A stretch of 64,000 bases of DNA from an uncultured Duncaniella sp. (GTDB lineage Bacteria > Bacteroidota > Bacteroidia > Bacteroidales > Muribaculaceae), in contig CAJTJG010000002.1 in NCBI GenBank assembly GCA_910576785.1, forward strand, positions 124,001 through 188,000, written 5' to 3'. Positions 16,865-26,319 of the stretch are shown here, in pieces; within the stretch, counting starts at the first letter, position 1; each line of letters begins with the position of its first letter. The notes beneath the pieces were generated by a model. The model searched no databases, was not told the origin of the DNA, and was given only the letters and a program-made list of their open reading frames with translations. A program made the translations under genes and the position numbers.

Positions 16865-19015
16865 ATGAAACTAAATAAAGCAATCGCTGCCGGTCTGCTC
16901 TTCGCCTCAGTAGCAGGGTTCACATCCTGCTCAAGCGACTTCCTTGACGAGGAATACACCACCGGCTTTTCCACTGAATATTTCAAGACCCCCGAGGGCA
17001 TCCAGTCACTGACTCTCTCCCTCTACGGGCACATCCGCTGGTTCGGCGGCTATGAGAGCCAGGGCTACTACCAGACCATGGGCGGTACCGACGAGTTCGG
17101 TATCGGTACCGACGCTGCCAACGAGATGTGGCTCACATACGACGTCCGCCTGGCGCCTACATTCGTCACAGTCAACGGCAATACCGGAACGAACGCCACT
17201 ATCTGGGATGAGCTCTTCTACGGCATCAACTCCGCCAACATCATCATCTCCTCTGCCGATCTCGTACCCGATGAGACTGTCCGCAAGAACTGTCTTGCCC
17301 AGGCCTATTTCCTCCGCGGCTACAACTTCTACTTCCTCACCACCCAGTTCGGACACACCGTGCTCCAGACTGAGCCTGTCAAGGGAGTTGTCCGCAACTA
17401 CGAGCTCACCACCCCCAAGCAGTGCTGGGAACAGGTGATCTCCGACTTCCGCACAGCTTATGAGCTTTTCGACGGCGAGAGCAACAACCTTGCCGGCAAA
17501 CCGATGAGCTGGACCAAGTCCACAGCCGGCCACTTCCTTGCCAAGGCCCTTCTCTTCGCAGCTTCCGAGCGCAACAGCGACTGGAACGCTGATGTGAAGG
17601 ACGCTTATCTCAAGGAGGCTCTCGAGGCTGCCAACTATGTGATCAGCGTTCGCAAACTTGAAAAAGACGTGATCGACCTGTATGGCAACTGGACAGGCGA
17701 GAATTGCGATATCGAGAAGAGCGATGAGATCCTCATGGTAGCCGGCCAGGACGGCAACTTCGGTGGCCGCACCGCAGCCCGCAACCCCGGTGCATTCTTC
17801 AACCCGCAGTTCTCCAACTTCGCCAACACCACTCTCGGCACCATGCGAGGTTGCATCACCGGTGGCAAGGACTTCCAGCGTTTCCGCCCCACCGAATATA
17901 CACTCTCCGTGTTCAACCACGCCAACGATGCCCGTCTCTGGAAATCGTTCGCCACTGTCTATGGCACTGCCGTAGAGTTTGACGGTGTTTATGACAAGGA
18001 TAATGAAGAGAAGAATGTCGCCCCTGTCCACATCGGCGATCCTTCCGTTGTATTCATCCTCAACGACAAGGACGAGCACGCTTATGACAAGTTTAAGTTC
18101 GGTGCAAAGCGCTATCAGACCGATGCCAACTTCGTGGATGAGGCCGGACGTCTGCCCGAGGCCGGCCGCAAGCAGACCCGCAACGGCGAGTCCACCTTCG
18201 GTCCCGCAAACACTCCTGTACTCAACTCCTGGATCCTCTATCAGAACGGTGAGTACATGGGTGACAACTTCGGCAACACCAATGAGAACGCCTATGGCGC
18301 TCACGGTGCCAACATGTTCCCCGGCATCAGCAAGCACACCTGTGGATATCTGGAGAAGTTTGCAGGCGACAACGGCTCGCGCGACATCATCCTTGCCCGC
18401 CTTGGCGAGACTTATCTGATCCGCGCCGAGATCAAGCTGCGTCTCAAAGACTACGATGGTGCTAAGGATGACATCGATGCTCTCCGCAAGCGTGGTGCAT
18501 GGCATCAGGGCGAGAACCGAAGCTACTATGTAGACGGTTGCTATCAGGCTGCCGCCACTTGCTCGCACGTCACCGGCAAGGCCGCCAATATCGCAGCCAA
18601 CGACGGATGGAACCTTGGCATGAACACCTACTATCTCTCCAACCCCGGTATGGAGGTAACCTACGCCTCCACCGAGAACGAGATGGCCAACTGGACATGG
18701 GACAAGCTCCCGGCCGAGGACGAGGCTATCCTCGCCAAGATCGGTGTTTCAGGCAAGTTCGACCGTGCCCTCAACTTCATCCTCAACGAGCACACCCGTG
18801 AGCTCGTGGGTGAGTTCACCCGCTGGGAGCACCTCTCGCGCACCAAGACTCTCGAGACCCGTGCCGTGAAGCTCAACAAGGATGTCAAGTTCTTCGACGC
18901 CAACAAGCACTATGTACGTCCTATTCCCCAGACGTTCCTTGACCAGCTCCAGAACAGCGACGGTACCAACCTTACCGACGAGCAGAAGGCTGCCTGGCAG
19001 AACAAGGGCTATTGA
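16865..19015 (+). CDS. SusD/RagB-family outer-membrane lipoprotein
   Basis: 716 residues, longer than typical SusD (about 550). A lipoprotein signal peptide ends at FTSC, followed by SSDFLDE, the usual SusD start. TPR-like helices with AQAYFLRGYNFYFLTTQFG and the C-terminal REL-GEFTRWEHLSRTKTL segment are family landmarks. It forms the extracellular lid of the transporter encoded just upstream and captures the ligand at the surface. The extra length comes from insertions in the middle of the protein, which may shape ligand choice (inference). A terminator hairpin follows about 100 bp after the stop. Confidence 0.94.
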   Translation: MKLNKAIAAGLLFASVAGFTSCSSDFLDEEYTTGFSTEYFKTPEGIQSLTLSLYGHIRWFGGYESQGYYQTMGGTDEFGIGTDAANEMWLTYDVRLAPTFVTVNGNTGTNATIWDELFYGINSANIIISSADLVPDETVRKNCLAQAYFLRGYNFYFLTTQFGHTVLQTEPVKGVVRNYELTTPKQCWEQVISDFRTAYELFDGESNNLAGKPMSWTKSTAGHFLAKALLFAASERNSDWNADVKDAYLKEALEAANYVISVRKLEKDVIDLYGNWTGENCDIEKSDEILMVAGQDGNFGGRTAARNPGAFFNPQFSNFANTTLGTMRGCITGGKDFQRFRPTEYTLSVFNHANDARLWKSFATVYGTAVEFDGVYDKDNEEKNVAPVHIGDPSVVFILNDKDEHAYDKFKFGAKRYQTDANFVDEAGRLPEAGRKQTRNGESTFGPANTPVLNSWILYQNGEYMGDNFGNTNENAYGAHGANMFPGISKHTCGYLEKFAGDNGSRDIILARLGETYLIRAEIKLRLKDYDGAKDDIDALRKRGAWHQGENRSYYVDGCYQAAATCSHVTGKAANIAANDGWNLGMNTYYLSNPGMEVTYASTENEMANWTWDKLPAEDEAILAKIGVSGKFDRALNFILNEHTRELVGEFTRWEHLSRTKTLETRAVKLNKDVKFFDANKHYVRPIPQTFLDQLQNSDGTNLTDEQKAAWQNKGY

Positions 19016-19115
19016 TAGGCCGACAAGACATATTTACCTTACGACCCTTAACTTACCGTATATAGAGAACGCCATCAGGCTGTCTTTCATGCAATAAGGT
19101 AAATTTGATTGCAGG

Positions 19116-19150
19116 AGGGGCTTCGGTTTGACACCGGAGCCCCTCTTCTT
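19116..19150 (+). terminator. Rho-independent terminator after susD
   Basis: AGGGGCTTCGGT (19116-19127), a 5-nt loop and ACCGGAGCCCCT (19133-19144) form a 12-bp stem with one G-U pair, followed by a T-rich CTTCTTTA. It ends the susC/susD transcript. Confidence 0.85.
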
Positions 19151-19239
19151 TATCAGGGTCTACGATGACCGTGCCATCTCCACGCCGCACTCCTGCTGTC
19201 ATTTCCTGACACCCGGCCCGACGGCGTGCTGCGGCACGA

Positions 19240-19306
19240 GGAAACAAAAGACGCTATGTTTGCCGGTGAATACGGACGCCGGCCCAACATAGCGTCTTTT
19301 GTTTCC
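19240..19306. repeat. Long palindrome 1 (21-bp perfect arms)
   Basis: The left arm 19240-19260 (begins GGAAACAAAAGACG) and the right arm 19286-19306 (ends CGTCTTTTGTTTCC) are exact reverse complements over 21 bp; the 25-nt centre has its own GCCGG/CCGGC stem. The A-rich left arm and T-rich right arm would make it a terminator in both directions between the convergent susD and PPIase genes. It may also be a repeat-family element (see findings). Confidence 0.8.
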
Positions 19307-19512
19307 TAAAACCCTGGATTAAGGTCACTTGGAGAATGAACAATGGTGCGATAATATCGAATTGACGGGACGAAAAAAAAAAAGAGACAAAAGACTTACA
19401 GAAGAAACAGATATTTAATTATCAGCAAGACAATTAATTCTGTTTCTTCTGTAAGTCTTTTGTTCCTTTTGTTTCCCCCCAAACCCTGGGGTTCAGGTCA
19501 CTTGGAGGATGA
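19296..19512. repeat. Imperfect direct repeat bracketing palindrome 2
   Basis: About 45 bp at 19296-19341 recur with changes at 19466-19512: both start with CTTTTGTTTCC, then AAACCCTGG, then AGGTCACTTGGAG. The second copy includes the last codons and stop of the PPIase gene; the first is a non-coding duplicate of that tail. Confidence 0.6.
19388..19462. repeat. Long palindrome 2 (24-bp perfect arms)
   Basis: The left arm 19388-19411 (begins CAAAAGACTTACAG) and the right arm 19439-19462 (ends CTGTAAGTCTTTTG) are exact reverse complements over 24 bp, and the AT-rich centre pairs further (TTTAATT with AATTAA). It lies between the two copies of the direct repeat. Together with palindrome 1 and the terminator it fills the 482-bp gap 19016-19497; I see no gene there. 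Confidence 0.8.
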
Positions 19513-21438
19513 GGATAGTTTCTTTATCTCCTTTTTGTTGAGTTTTACGGGGTATTTCTTGCGCAGGGAGGCCACCCATTCCTCCTCGAGCTGCTGCTGG
19601 AGGTCGGTGGTGACGAGACCGCGTACATCTGCAGCCTCCTCGGGGGCGTCAAGAACACGGGTCTGATAGGGGAACCATGCCACCCATTTGCCCACAGGCT
19701 TGGCCTTGGCGCCGCCGAAGGCTATCTCGTCGACAATCTCGTTGTCGCCCTGCTGGGCGAGCACACGCTCTATCTTTATCTCATTGCCAAACTGGGTGCG
19801 GAGTGTTTTGACCAGAGAGTCAGTCTCAACTGCCGTGCGGGCAAGGAGTCCGCGGGCCTCGGAGGCGATGGAGTCGCTCGTGGCGAAGATCACGTAGCCT
19901 TTGAGGCGGGGCTTCTCCCAGGTGTACTTCGAACGATTGGTGCGGAAATAATTCTCGAGAGCCTCGTTATCCTTGGCGGCGCGGTCCCAAACGTTGCGGT
20001 TGCTCACCTCGAAGAGGAGTATGCCGTCGCGATACTCGTTGATAAGGTTGCGGAACGATACATCCTCCTTGGCTATCTGCTCGCGGGCATAGGCGGCGGT
20101 GGCGTCATCGACCATCGCATCGGCGGCATTGGTGAATGTGGCGAGCGGATCGGGAGTGGCCTGCTTGACATTGTCAGGGATCGATGCACACACCTCAGCC
20201 ACGGTGATGACCTTTCCCTCGGGGAGATTGGCCACCACAAGATCAGAACCGGCGAGGGCATCGAATGCGGCAGCCGCACCGGAAACATGTGCTACAGCTG
20301 AGGCCACAGACTCGAGAGTGGATGCGGAGGTGGTTATGCCGTACTTCTCTTTGAACTGCTCTATGCGTGCCTTTTCGGGCATCTTGCCGCGGATGTCGCG
20401 GGCCATGGACATGATGATGGAGGGTCGCACCTGCTCGATGGAAGGCATGCCCTTATGGCTCAGAGTCTGGACAATGTGATATCCGAAAGCCGTGGTGAAT
20501 GGCTCGGATATCTCGCCGGGCTGAAGCGCGAAAGCTGTCTTCTCGAACTCCGGCACCATCTGTCCGGTGCCGAACTCGCCCAGATTGCCACCCTTGGCGG
20601 CCGATCCGCGGTCCTCGCTCTCGCGGCGGGCTAACTCCTCGAAGTCGGCGCCGTTTTTGAGCAGGGTGTAGATCGAATCGATGGCAGCCTTCTTGAGCGC
20701 GGCCTGCTCGGTGGGTAGACCGCGTGTCACCTTGAGAATGTGGCGGGCGGTGATGGTGCCGGGATTGGGCTTCTCATCGGTCACCTTTATAATATGGTAT
20801 CCGTAAGGAGCATCCTCAAACACCTCCGACATCTGTCCGACGGGTGTATCGTAAGCCACCTTCTCAAACAGATAGGGATAAGTGTTGGCTGTGATGAAGC
20901 CCATGTCGCCATGATTCTTGGTGGCAGAGCGGTCGTAGGAGTACTTTGCCGCCATCTCGCCGAAGTCTGCACCGGCGAGTATGGCCGTGCGTATGCTGTC
21001 GAGACGCATGCGCGAAGCCTCGCGCTCGGCCGGAGTCTTGCCCATGGGAGCCATGATGTGGCTGACACGGCGCGAAATGCCCATGCGGTCGTATGCCTCG
21101 CGCACGAGACGGTTCTCCACCACGGTGTCGCGCATATACGGACGAGAAAGGTCAGCGCAGTATCCGCCAAATTCCTTCAGGAATGTAGCAGTGGTGTCTA
21201 TACCGGCAGCCTCGGCATCGGCCACCTTGAGTTTATAGACCACAAACATGTCCACGTAATCGTCTATGCTCTGCGGATTGACCTGCTGGAGATTGTTCTT
21301 TTCGTAGAGATACTTGAACTCGCTGCGGGTGATGTCCTTGCCGTTGATTTTCATTACCACGGGATCGGTGTTACCGGCCGCAGAACCCGAAAGAATGGCG
21401 GCAGCCATCACCGCCAGCGGGAGTAGATGCTTTTTCAT
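19498..21438 (-). CDS. Periplasmic peptidyl-prolyl isomerase with two parvulin (PpiC) domains
   Basis: 646 residues from the ATG at 21438 (MKKHLLPLAVMAAAILSGSAAG), which provides a signal peptide; the longer frame upstream has none. A short SurA-like N-terminal region (VVMKINGKDITRSEFKYLYEKNN) precedes two parvulin domains. The first is around HIMAPMG to YGYHIIKV and the second around ARHILKV to FGYHIVQTL; the YGYHI/FGYHI ends are the usual parvulin signature. The C-terminal half is a helical and extended region of unknown fold. It probably acts as a chaperone for outer-membrane proteins in the periplasm. It is convergent with susD, and its last codons are duplicated downstream. Confidence 0.9.
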   Translation of the reverse strand: MKKHLLPLAVMAAAILSGSAAGNTDPVVMKINGKDITRSEFKYLYEKNNLQQVNPQSIDDYVDMFVVYKLKVADAEAAGIDTTATFLKEFGGYCADLSRPYMRDTVVENRLVREAYDRMGISRRVSHIMAPMGKTPAEREASRMRLDSIRTAILAGADFGEMAAKYSYDRSATKNHGDMGFITANTYPYLFEKVAYDTPVGQMSEVFEDAPYGYHIIKVTDEKPNPGTITARHILKVTRGLPTEQAALKKAAIDSIYTLLKNGADFEELARRESEDRGSAAKGGNLGEFGTGQMVPEFEKTAFALQPGEISEPFTTAFGYHIVQTLSHKGMPSIEQVRPSIIMSMARDIRGKMPEKARIEQFKEKYGITTSASTLESVASAVAHVSGAAAAFDALAGSDLVVANLPEGKVITVAEVCASIPDNVKQATPDPLATFTNAADAMVDDATAAYAREQIAKEDVSFRNLINEYRDGILLFEVSNRNVWDRAAKDNEALENYFRTNRSKYTWEKPRLKGYVIFATSDSIASEARGLLARTAVETDSLVKTLRTQFGNEIKIERVLAQQGDNEIVDEIAFGGAKAKPVGKWVAWFPYQTRVLDAPEEAADVRGLVTTDLQQQLEEEWVASLRKKYPVKLNKKEIKKLSSSSK

Positions 21439-21472
21439 TAGTGATATATGATGCTCTGATTTATCTAAACTT

Positions 21473-21495
21473 ATTAACGTCCACGGAGCGTTAAT
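21473..21495. promoter_or_regulatory. Dyad ATTAACG-N9-CGTTAAT upstream of the PPIase gene
   Basis: Exact 7-bp arms (21473-21479 and 21489-21495) about 35 bp before the PPIase start, in the spacer shared with the divergent malQ gene. It could be an operator; no regulator can be named. Confidence 0.35.
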
Positions 21496-21550
21496 ATTGC
21501 ACAAAACCGAATTTTGGAGATGATGAAACAAAATTCGCACGCGGTTTTTC

Positions 21551-21580
21551 TTGATTTTATGTCGAAAAGCGCTAACTTTG
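21551..21580 (+). promoter_or_regulatory. Promoter of malQ
   Basis: TTG (21551-21553), 19 bp, TAACTTTG (21573-21580) match the Bacteroidota consensus, leaving a leader of roughly 50 bp before the malQ ATG at 21635. Confidence 0.7.
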
Positions 21581-21634
21581 CGATATGAACATTCTGAACA
21601 ATACATAACATTATATCATACTTCAAGACTATCT

Positions 21635-24322
21635 ATGAAACTTATATTTGAGGTGGATTACCGCACCGAATGGGGCGAATCACTTTACATCTGCGGCTCG
21701 CCGTCGGCTCTCGGGGCTGACGACAGCAGCCATGCCGTGAGGATGGAACTCACCGGCGGCGAGACATGGAGAGCCGTAGCCGAAGTGGCCGACACTGTGG
21801 ACAGACTCACATACCGGTACATAGTGCGCCATGACAACGGATCAGAAAGACATGAATGGGGCAAACCCCACATGATAGAGCTGACGCCGGACGGTCCGAC
21901 CGCAGAGATTGTGGTGAAGGACCGCTGGCAGGATCAGCCGTGGGACAAGCCTTACTACAGCGCCGCCTTCACCGACTGCATATGCCGCCGCACCGGACGC
22001 GAGCCCAAAGTGACGAGCATGGCCGGGATGCTGACACTCTGCGTGGATGCTCCGATGGTGAAGCCCGACGAGGTTGTGGCCGTGAGCGGCGAGACTGACT
22101 CGATGGGCGCATGGGATCCTGCCAAGGCCCTGCGCATGAGCGATGCCTGCTATCCCACATGGAAAGTGAACATCCCCCTGTCCTCCCTCGGTGAAGGATG
22201 CGACTATAAGTTTCTGATCGTCAAGAAAAACAGTGGCGACGTAGTGGCCTGGGAGGGATGCGACAACCGCCATATGTCCATACCACGCCCCACCGGAAGC
22301 TGCGATGCAAGGATTGATGCCGGACAGCGTCTGGTCAACCCGCTCACACCTTGGCGCGGAGCCGGAGTGGCCATACCCGTATTCTCGCTGCGCAGCGACG
22401 AGGACTTCGGCGTGGGCGACTTCATGGATCTCAAGAAGATGGTGGACTGGGCCGCACAGACACGCCAGAACGTGGTGCAGCTCCTCCCGATCAATGACAC
22501 CACCATGACCGGCACATGGACCGACTCCTATCCCTATAATGCCAACTCCACATTCGCACTCCATCCCATGTATCTGCGACTGCAGGCCATGGGACGTCTG
22601 CGCGACGAGGAACGCCAGCGCTACTTCGACAATCTTGGCCGCGAGCTCAACCGCCTGCCGCAGCTGGACTACGAGCGCGTCAACGCCGCCAAAAACGCTT
22701 TCACACGCGAACTCTTCACCCAGGAGCGCGATGCCGAGATGTGCAACCCCGACATGCGCCGGTTCATTGACCGCAACCGCCATTGGCTAACACCCTACGC
22801 GGCATTCTGTGTGCTCCGCGACCTGCACGGCACCCCCGACATGAGCCAATGGGGCGAATATGCCGTATATGACGAGGTGAAGGTGGACCAGTTCATTGCT
22901 AACCACGAGGATGCCATCAACTATGTGTATTATCTCCAATATCACCTCGACAAGCAGATGAGGGAGGTGCATGAATATGCGGGCGCCCACGGCGTGGCAC
23001 TGAAGGGCGACATCCCCATAGGCATATCGCGCACCAGCGTGGACGCATGGATATCACCACGACTCTTCAATCTCGACTGCCAGGCCGGTGCTCCGCCGGA
23101 CGACTTCTCAGTGCTTGGGCAGAACTGGGGTTTCCCCACCTACAACTGGGATGAAATGGCCAAGGACGGATTCGCATGGTGGAAAGCACGCTTCCGCAAG
23201 ATGGCCGAATATTTCGACGCCTACCGCATAGACCATGTGCTGGGATTCTTCCGCATATGGCAGATACCGATGGACGCCGTCCACGGACTGCTCGGTGTAT
23301 TCAACCGCGCCCTCCCCTACTCGCCCGATGAGATGAAGTACAGCTATGACTTCTGGCTGGATGTGGACCGACAGACACGTCCCTATATACGCGACTGGAT
23401 GCTCGGCGACTTCTTCGGCGAATATACCGACGAGGTGAGGGAAACATATCTTACGGACGAGGGGTACGGTATGTACCGTCTGCGCGACGAATACTCCACA
23501 CAGCGCAAGGTGGTGGACCACTTCGCCACAATGGAGAAGAACGACAAGAACGAGGCAATATGCAACGCCCTTCTCGGACTGATCGATGATGTGCTCTTCA
23601 TTGAGGATCCCTATGAGAAAGGGAAGTATCACCCACGCATCTCCGCGCAGCACACCTATCAGTACCGTGCGCTCAACGACTATGAGAAGTGGTGCTTCAA
23701 CCGTCTGTACAATGACTTCTTCTACCGCCGCAACAACGACTTCTGGTATGGCAAGGCCATGTGGAAGATGCCGCCGCTCATCGAGGCCACCGACATGCTC
23801 ACATGCGCCGAGGATCTGGGCATGATACCGGCATGCGTGCCCGCGGTGATGAATGCGCTCGAGATACTCGTGCTGGAGATACAGCGCATGCCTAAGGATC
23901 CCACCACGCCGTTCGGCAACACGTGGAACTATCCCTACTACTCCGTATGCACCACCTCCACCCACGACATGGACGGAATACGCCGCTGGTGGGAGGCCGA
24001 CCGCGAAACTACACAGAGATTCTTCAACGAGGTGCTGCGCGAGCCGGGAGAGGCTCCGCAATATGCCGAACCGTGGATATGCGAGCGCATCATCAACCTG
24101 CATCTCAAGTCGCCCTCCATGCTCTGCATACTACCACTCCAGGACTGGCTGTCGACCGACGGTGTACTCCGCAGGCAGGATCCGCGCGAGGAGCTTATCA
24201 ACATCCCCGCCAATCCCCGCCACTACTGGCGCTACCGCATGCACCTGACACTCGAGCAGCTCTGCGACGAGAAGGACTTCAACACAAGCATACGCGACAG
24301 CATCCTCTCCTCCGGACGCTGA
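21635..24322 (+). CDS. malQ: 4-alpha-glucanotransferase with N-terminal CBM20-type domains
   Basis: 895 residues from the ATG at 21635 (MKLIFEVDYRTEWGE). The frame extends upstream to 21551, but that part overlaps the promoter. Two starch-binding-like domains occupy about residues 1-110 and 125-245; each shows LGxW/LGA turns such as SMGAWDPAKALRM. The GH77 catalytic domain follows, with PVFSLRSDEDFGVGDF, DAYRIDHVLGF (nucleophile-Asp region) and AEDLGMIP (acid/base Glu). It disproportionates maltooligosaccharides in the cytoplasm. This two-CBM architecture resembles plant DPE2 and Bacteroidota MalQ. The gene is followed by the very long palindrome at 24345-24473. Confidence 0.93.
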   Translation: MKLIFEVDYRTEWGESLYICGSPSALGADDSSHAVRMELTGGETWRAVAEVADTVDRLTYRYIVRHDNGSERHEWGKPHMIELTPDGPTAEIVVKDRWQDQPWDKPYYSAAFTDCICRRTGREPKVTSMAGMLTLCVDAPMVKPDEVVAVSGETDSMGAWDPAKALRMSDACYPTWKVNIPLSSLGEGCDYKFLIVKKNSGDVVAWEGCDNRHMSIPRPTGSCDARIDAGQRLVNPLTPWRGAGVAIPVFSLRSDEDFGVGDFMDLKKMVDWAAQTRQNVVQLLPINDTTMTGTWTDSYPYNANSTFALHPMYLRLQAMGRLRDEERQRYFDNLGRELNRLPQLDYERVNAAKNAFTRELFTQERDAEMCNPDMRRFIDRNRHWLTPYAAFCVLRDLHGTPDMSQWGEYAVYDEVKVDQFIANHEDAINYVYYLQYHLDKQMREVHEYAGAHGVALKGDIPIGISRTSVDAWISPRLFNLDCQAGAPPDDFSVLGQNWGFPTYNWDEMAKDGFAWWKARFRKMAEYFDAYRIDHVLGFFRIWQIPMDAVHGLLGVFNRALPYSPDEMKYSYDFWLDVDRQTRPYIRDWMLGDFFGEYTDEVRETYLTDEGYGMYRLRDEYSTQRKVVDHFATMEKNDKNEAICNALLGLIDDVLFIEDPYEKGKYHPRISAQHTYQYRALNDYEKWCFNRLYNDFFYRRNNDFWYGKAMWKMPPLIEATDMLTCAEDLGMIPACVPAVMNALEILVLEIQRMPKDPTTPFGNTWNYPYYSVCTTSTHDMDGIRRWWEADRETTQRFFNEVLREPGEAPQYAEPWICERIINLHLKSPSMLCILPLQDWLSTDGVLRRQDPREELINIPANPRHYWRYRMHLTLEQLCDEKDFNTSIRDSILSSGR

Positions 24323-24344
24323 CCGCACCCTGATTGACCGTATA

Positions 24345-24473
24345 TCAAAGTACAGAAGGATACAAACGGACAAAAAGGACAAAAGTGATAAAAAAGTAAT
24401 TAATTATTACACAGATAATTAATATTTTGTCACTTTTGTCCTTTTTGTCCGTTTGTATCCTTCTATACTTTGA
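24345..24473. repeat. Long palindrome 3 (44-bp arms, one mismatch)
   Basis: The left arm 24345-24388 and the right arm 24430-24473 are reverse complements over 44 bp with one mismatch (C/T at the 9th position). The AT-rich centre also pairs largely (TAATTAAT elements). The arms carry GGACAAAAAGGACAAAAG and its complement, like the CAAAAG-containing arms of palindromes 1 and 2. It lies between malQ and the GH97 gene; the last bases overlap the -33 element of the GH97 promoter. Confidence 0.85.
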
Positions 24474-24498
24474 CTCACCGCTTTTTTTACTACATTTG
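24469..24498 (+). promoter_or_regulatory. Promoter of the GH97 gene
   Basis: TTTG (24469-24472), 18 bp, TACATTTG (24491-24498) fit the Bacteroidota consensus. The -33 element lies in the end of palindrome 3, so extrusion or protein binding there could affect transcription (inference). Confidence 0.6.
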
Positions 24499-24520
24499 CA
24501 AATGTAACCAAACAATACTT

Positions 24521-26308
24521 ATGATGAAACACATGTTGATACAGATGAAATACCGTCTCCCGGCTTCACTCCTCATGGCCTCCGGTATGTGGATGCTGAC
24601 TTGCAGCGGTAATGTGGCTTCGCCGGACGGCACCATAAGAGTGGACGGGACTGAAGAGGGGCTGTCCGTAAGCATACTCAACGATGGGAAAAGTCAGAAT
24701 GTAATGACTATAAAGTGTGGCCCTGTGAAAAAGACACTGGAGAAGTCCTCCGAGCATGTGGAATACAACATGCCCACAGGCAAGCGCTCACATTGCACCA
24801 ACTCGTATACAGAAGCTGAATACACGACTCCCGGACAGACAAAGATAACCATGCGCGTATATGACGACGGCGTGGCATGGCACAGCCCAGTGGACGAGAC
24901 CGTGGATGTGTCAGCGTCCATCAACCACTGGACGCAGAACTGGACACAGAGCTACGAGGATTTCTATCCTATGAACAGGGAACTGACCGAGGGGAGCCAC
25001 ATAGCATTCCCGGCATTGTTTGAATATGACAGCTCCATATTCCTGCTTCTGACCGAATCGGCTGTAGGTGAGGATGCCGCGGGGGCAAGCATGCACTCAA
25101 CCCATCTGCCGGGCAATTTCATCATCTCTCCTGCCGGAGAGGGTGAACGAGGATGGACCACGGCAATGATAGGTAGCCTCGCTGATGTGGTGGAATCGAC
25201 CCTTGTCACCGACAATTCCGAACCATCACGCCTCACGGACATATCATGGATAGAGCCAGGCGTGGCCTCGTGGGTATACTGGGCCTACAATCACGGATCG
25301 AAGGATTTCAACATAGTGAAACGATATATCGACATGGCCGTCGACATGAAGCTCCCCTATGTGCTTATAGACGCCGAATGGGATGAGATGCAGGGTGAGC
25401 ATGACATAACGGACGCCCTGCGCTATGCCACGGAACGCGGCATAAAACCGATGATATGGTATAATTCAAGCGTGGGATGGATAGACGGCGCCCCCGGGCC
25501 GAAATTCAGGCTCAACGATGCCAACCTGCGCGAAAAGGAGTTTGCATGGTGCGCGGAGCATGGTGTGGCCGGAGTCAAGATTGACTTCTTCTCAGGCGAC
25601 AACAACCGGAATATACGCTACATGCATGATCTGCTCGAATCGGCGGCCCGCCACCGGCTACTCGTCAACTTCCATGGTGTCACGCTGCCTCGCGGGTGGC
25701 AACGTACATATCCCAATCTGATGAGCATGGAGGGTGTATATGGCGCCGAGTGGTACAACAATGCCCCGGTGCTCACCGGCAAGGCGGCGGCTCACAATGC
25801 CACGCTTCCGTTCACCAGAAATGTGGTTGGCCCGATGGACTATACCCCATGCGCGTTTTCCGACTCGCAGCATCCACACATCACATCCAATGCCCACGAG
25901 CTGGCTCTCACCGTGCTGTTCGAGTCAGGCATAACGCATCTCGCCGACCGGCCCGAGAGCTTTCAGGCACAGCCTGACGAGGTAAAGGCGTTTCTGTCGG
26001 AACTTCCCGCCGCATGGGACAACACTTATCTTATATCCGGCTATCCCGGTGACCATGCCGTGATGGCCCGCACTAAAGGCAACACTATATATGTGGCCGG
26101 CATAAACGGACGCGATGAGGATCACACAGTGTCAATCGATCTGAGCCGCATACCGGATATAGGATCATACACCCACATGAGATTGTTCACCGACACGCCT
26201 TCCGAATCCGGCCAAGCATCGGAATGGGACATCTCCGATCCTGAATCTGCACCTGAAAAAATCAGGATGAATCCCAGAGGCGGATTCATCCTGAAACTTG
26301 ACAAATAG
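24521..26308 (+). CDS. GH97 glycoside hydrolase, probably retaining alpha-galactosidase type
   Basis: About 595 residues; ATGs at 24521, 24524, 24533 and 24545 are all possible, and 24545 (MKYRLPASL) would give the cleanest signal peptide, with a cysteine in MLTCSG. GH97 layout: N-terminal beta-sandwich (SPDGTIRV onward), TIM barrel with ASWVYWAYNHGSKDF, LIDAEWDEM and GVAGVKIDFFSGD, and a C-terminal beta-domain. In this family an Asp in the KxDF segment marks the retaining subgroup (such as the Bacteroides alpha-galactosidase BT1871), whereas inverting SusB-type alpha-glucosidases use Glu bases; the KIDFF here favours retaining. The likely site is the periplasm. It follows malQ in the same direction but has its own promoter. 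Confidence 0.88.
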   Translation: MMKHMLIQMKYRLPASLLMASGMWMLTCSGNVASPDGTIRVDGTEEGLSVSILNDGKSQNVMTIKCGPVKKTLEKSSEHVEYNMPTGKRSHCTNSYTEAEYTTPGQTKITMRVYDDGVAWHSPVDETVDVSASINHWTQNWTQSYEDFYPMNRELTEGSHIAFPALFEYDSSIFLLLTESAVGEDAAGASMHSTHLPGNFIISPAGEGERGWTTAMIGSLADVVESTLVTDNSEPSRLTDISWIEPGVASWVYWAYNHGSKDFNIVKRYIDMAVDMKLPYVLIDAEWDEMQGEHDITDALRYATERGIKPMIWYNSSVGWIDGAPGPKFRLNDANLREKEFAWCAEHGVAGVKIDFFSGDNNRNIRYMHDLLESAARHRLLVNFHGVTLPRGWQRTYPNLMSMEGVYGAEWYNNAPVLTGKAAAHNATLPFTRNVVGPMDYTPCAFSDSQHPHITSNAHELALTVLFESGITHLADRPESFQAQPDEVKAFLSELPAAWDNTYLISGYPGDHAVMARTKGNTIYVAGINGRDEDHTVSIDLSRIPDIGSYTHMRLFTDTPSESGQASEWDISDPESAPEKIRMNPRGGFILKLDK

Positions 26309-26319
26309 CGATATTGTGA

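Noticed and set aside
17006..18568. Long open frame (520 codons) on the minus strand opposite the SusD-like gene
   Set aside because: Antisense shadow of a well-supported gene with a proper lipoprotein signal and family motifs.
13661..19015. Rhamnose polysaccharide utilisation locus
   Set aside because: The SusC/SusD pair is only divergent from rha; there are no glycoside hydrolases or sensor genes with it, so substrate assignment is unsupported.
19240..19462. CRISPR array
   Set aside because: The repeats are palindromes of different sequence without regular spacers, and there are no cas genes.
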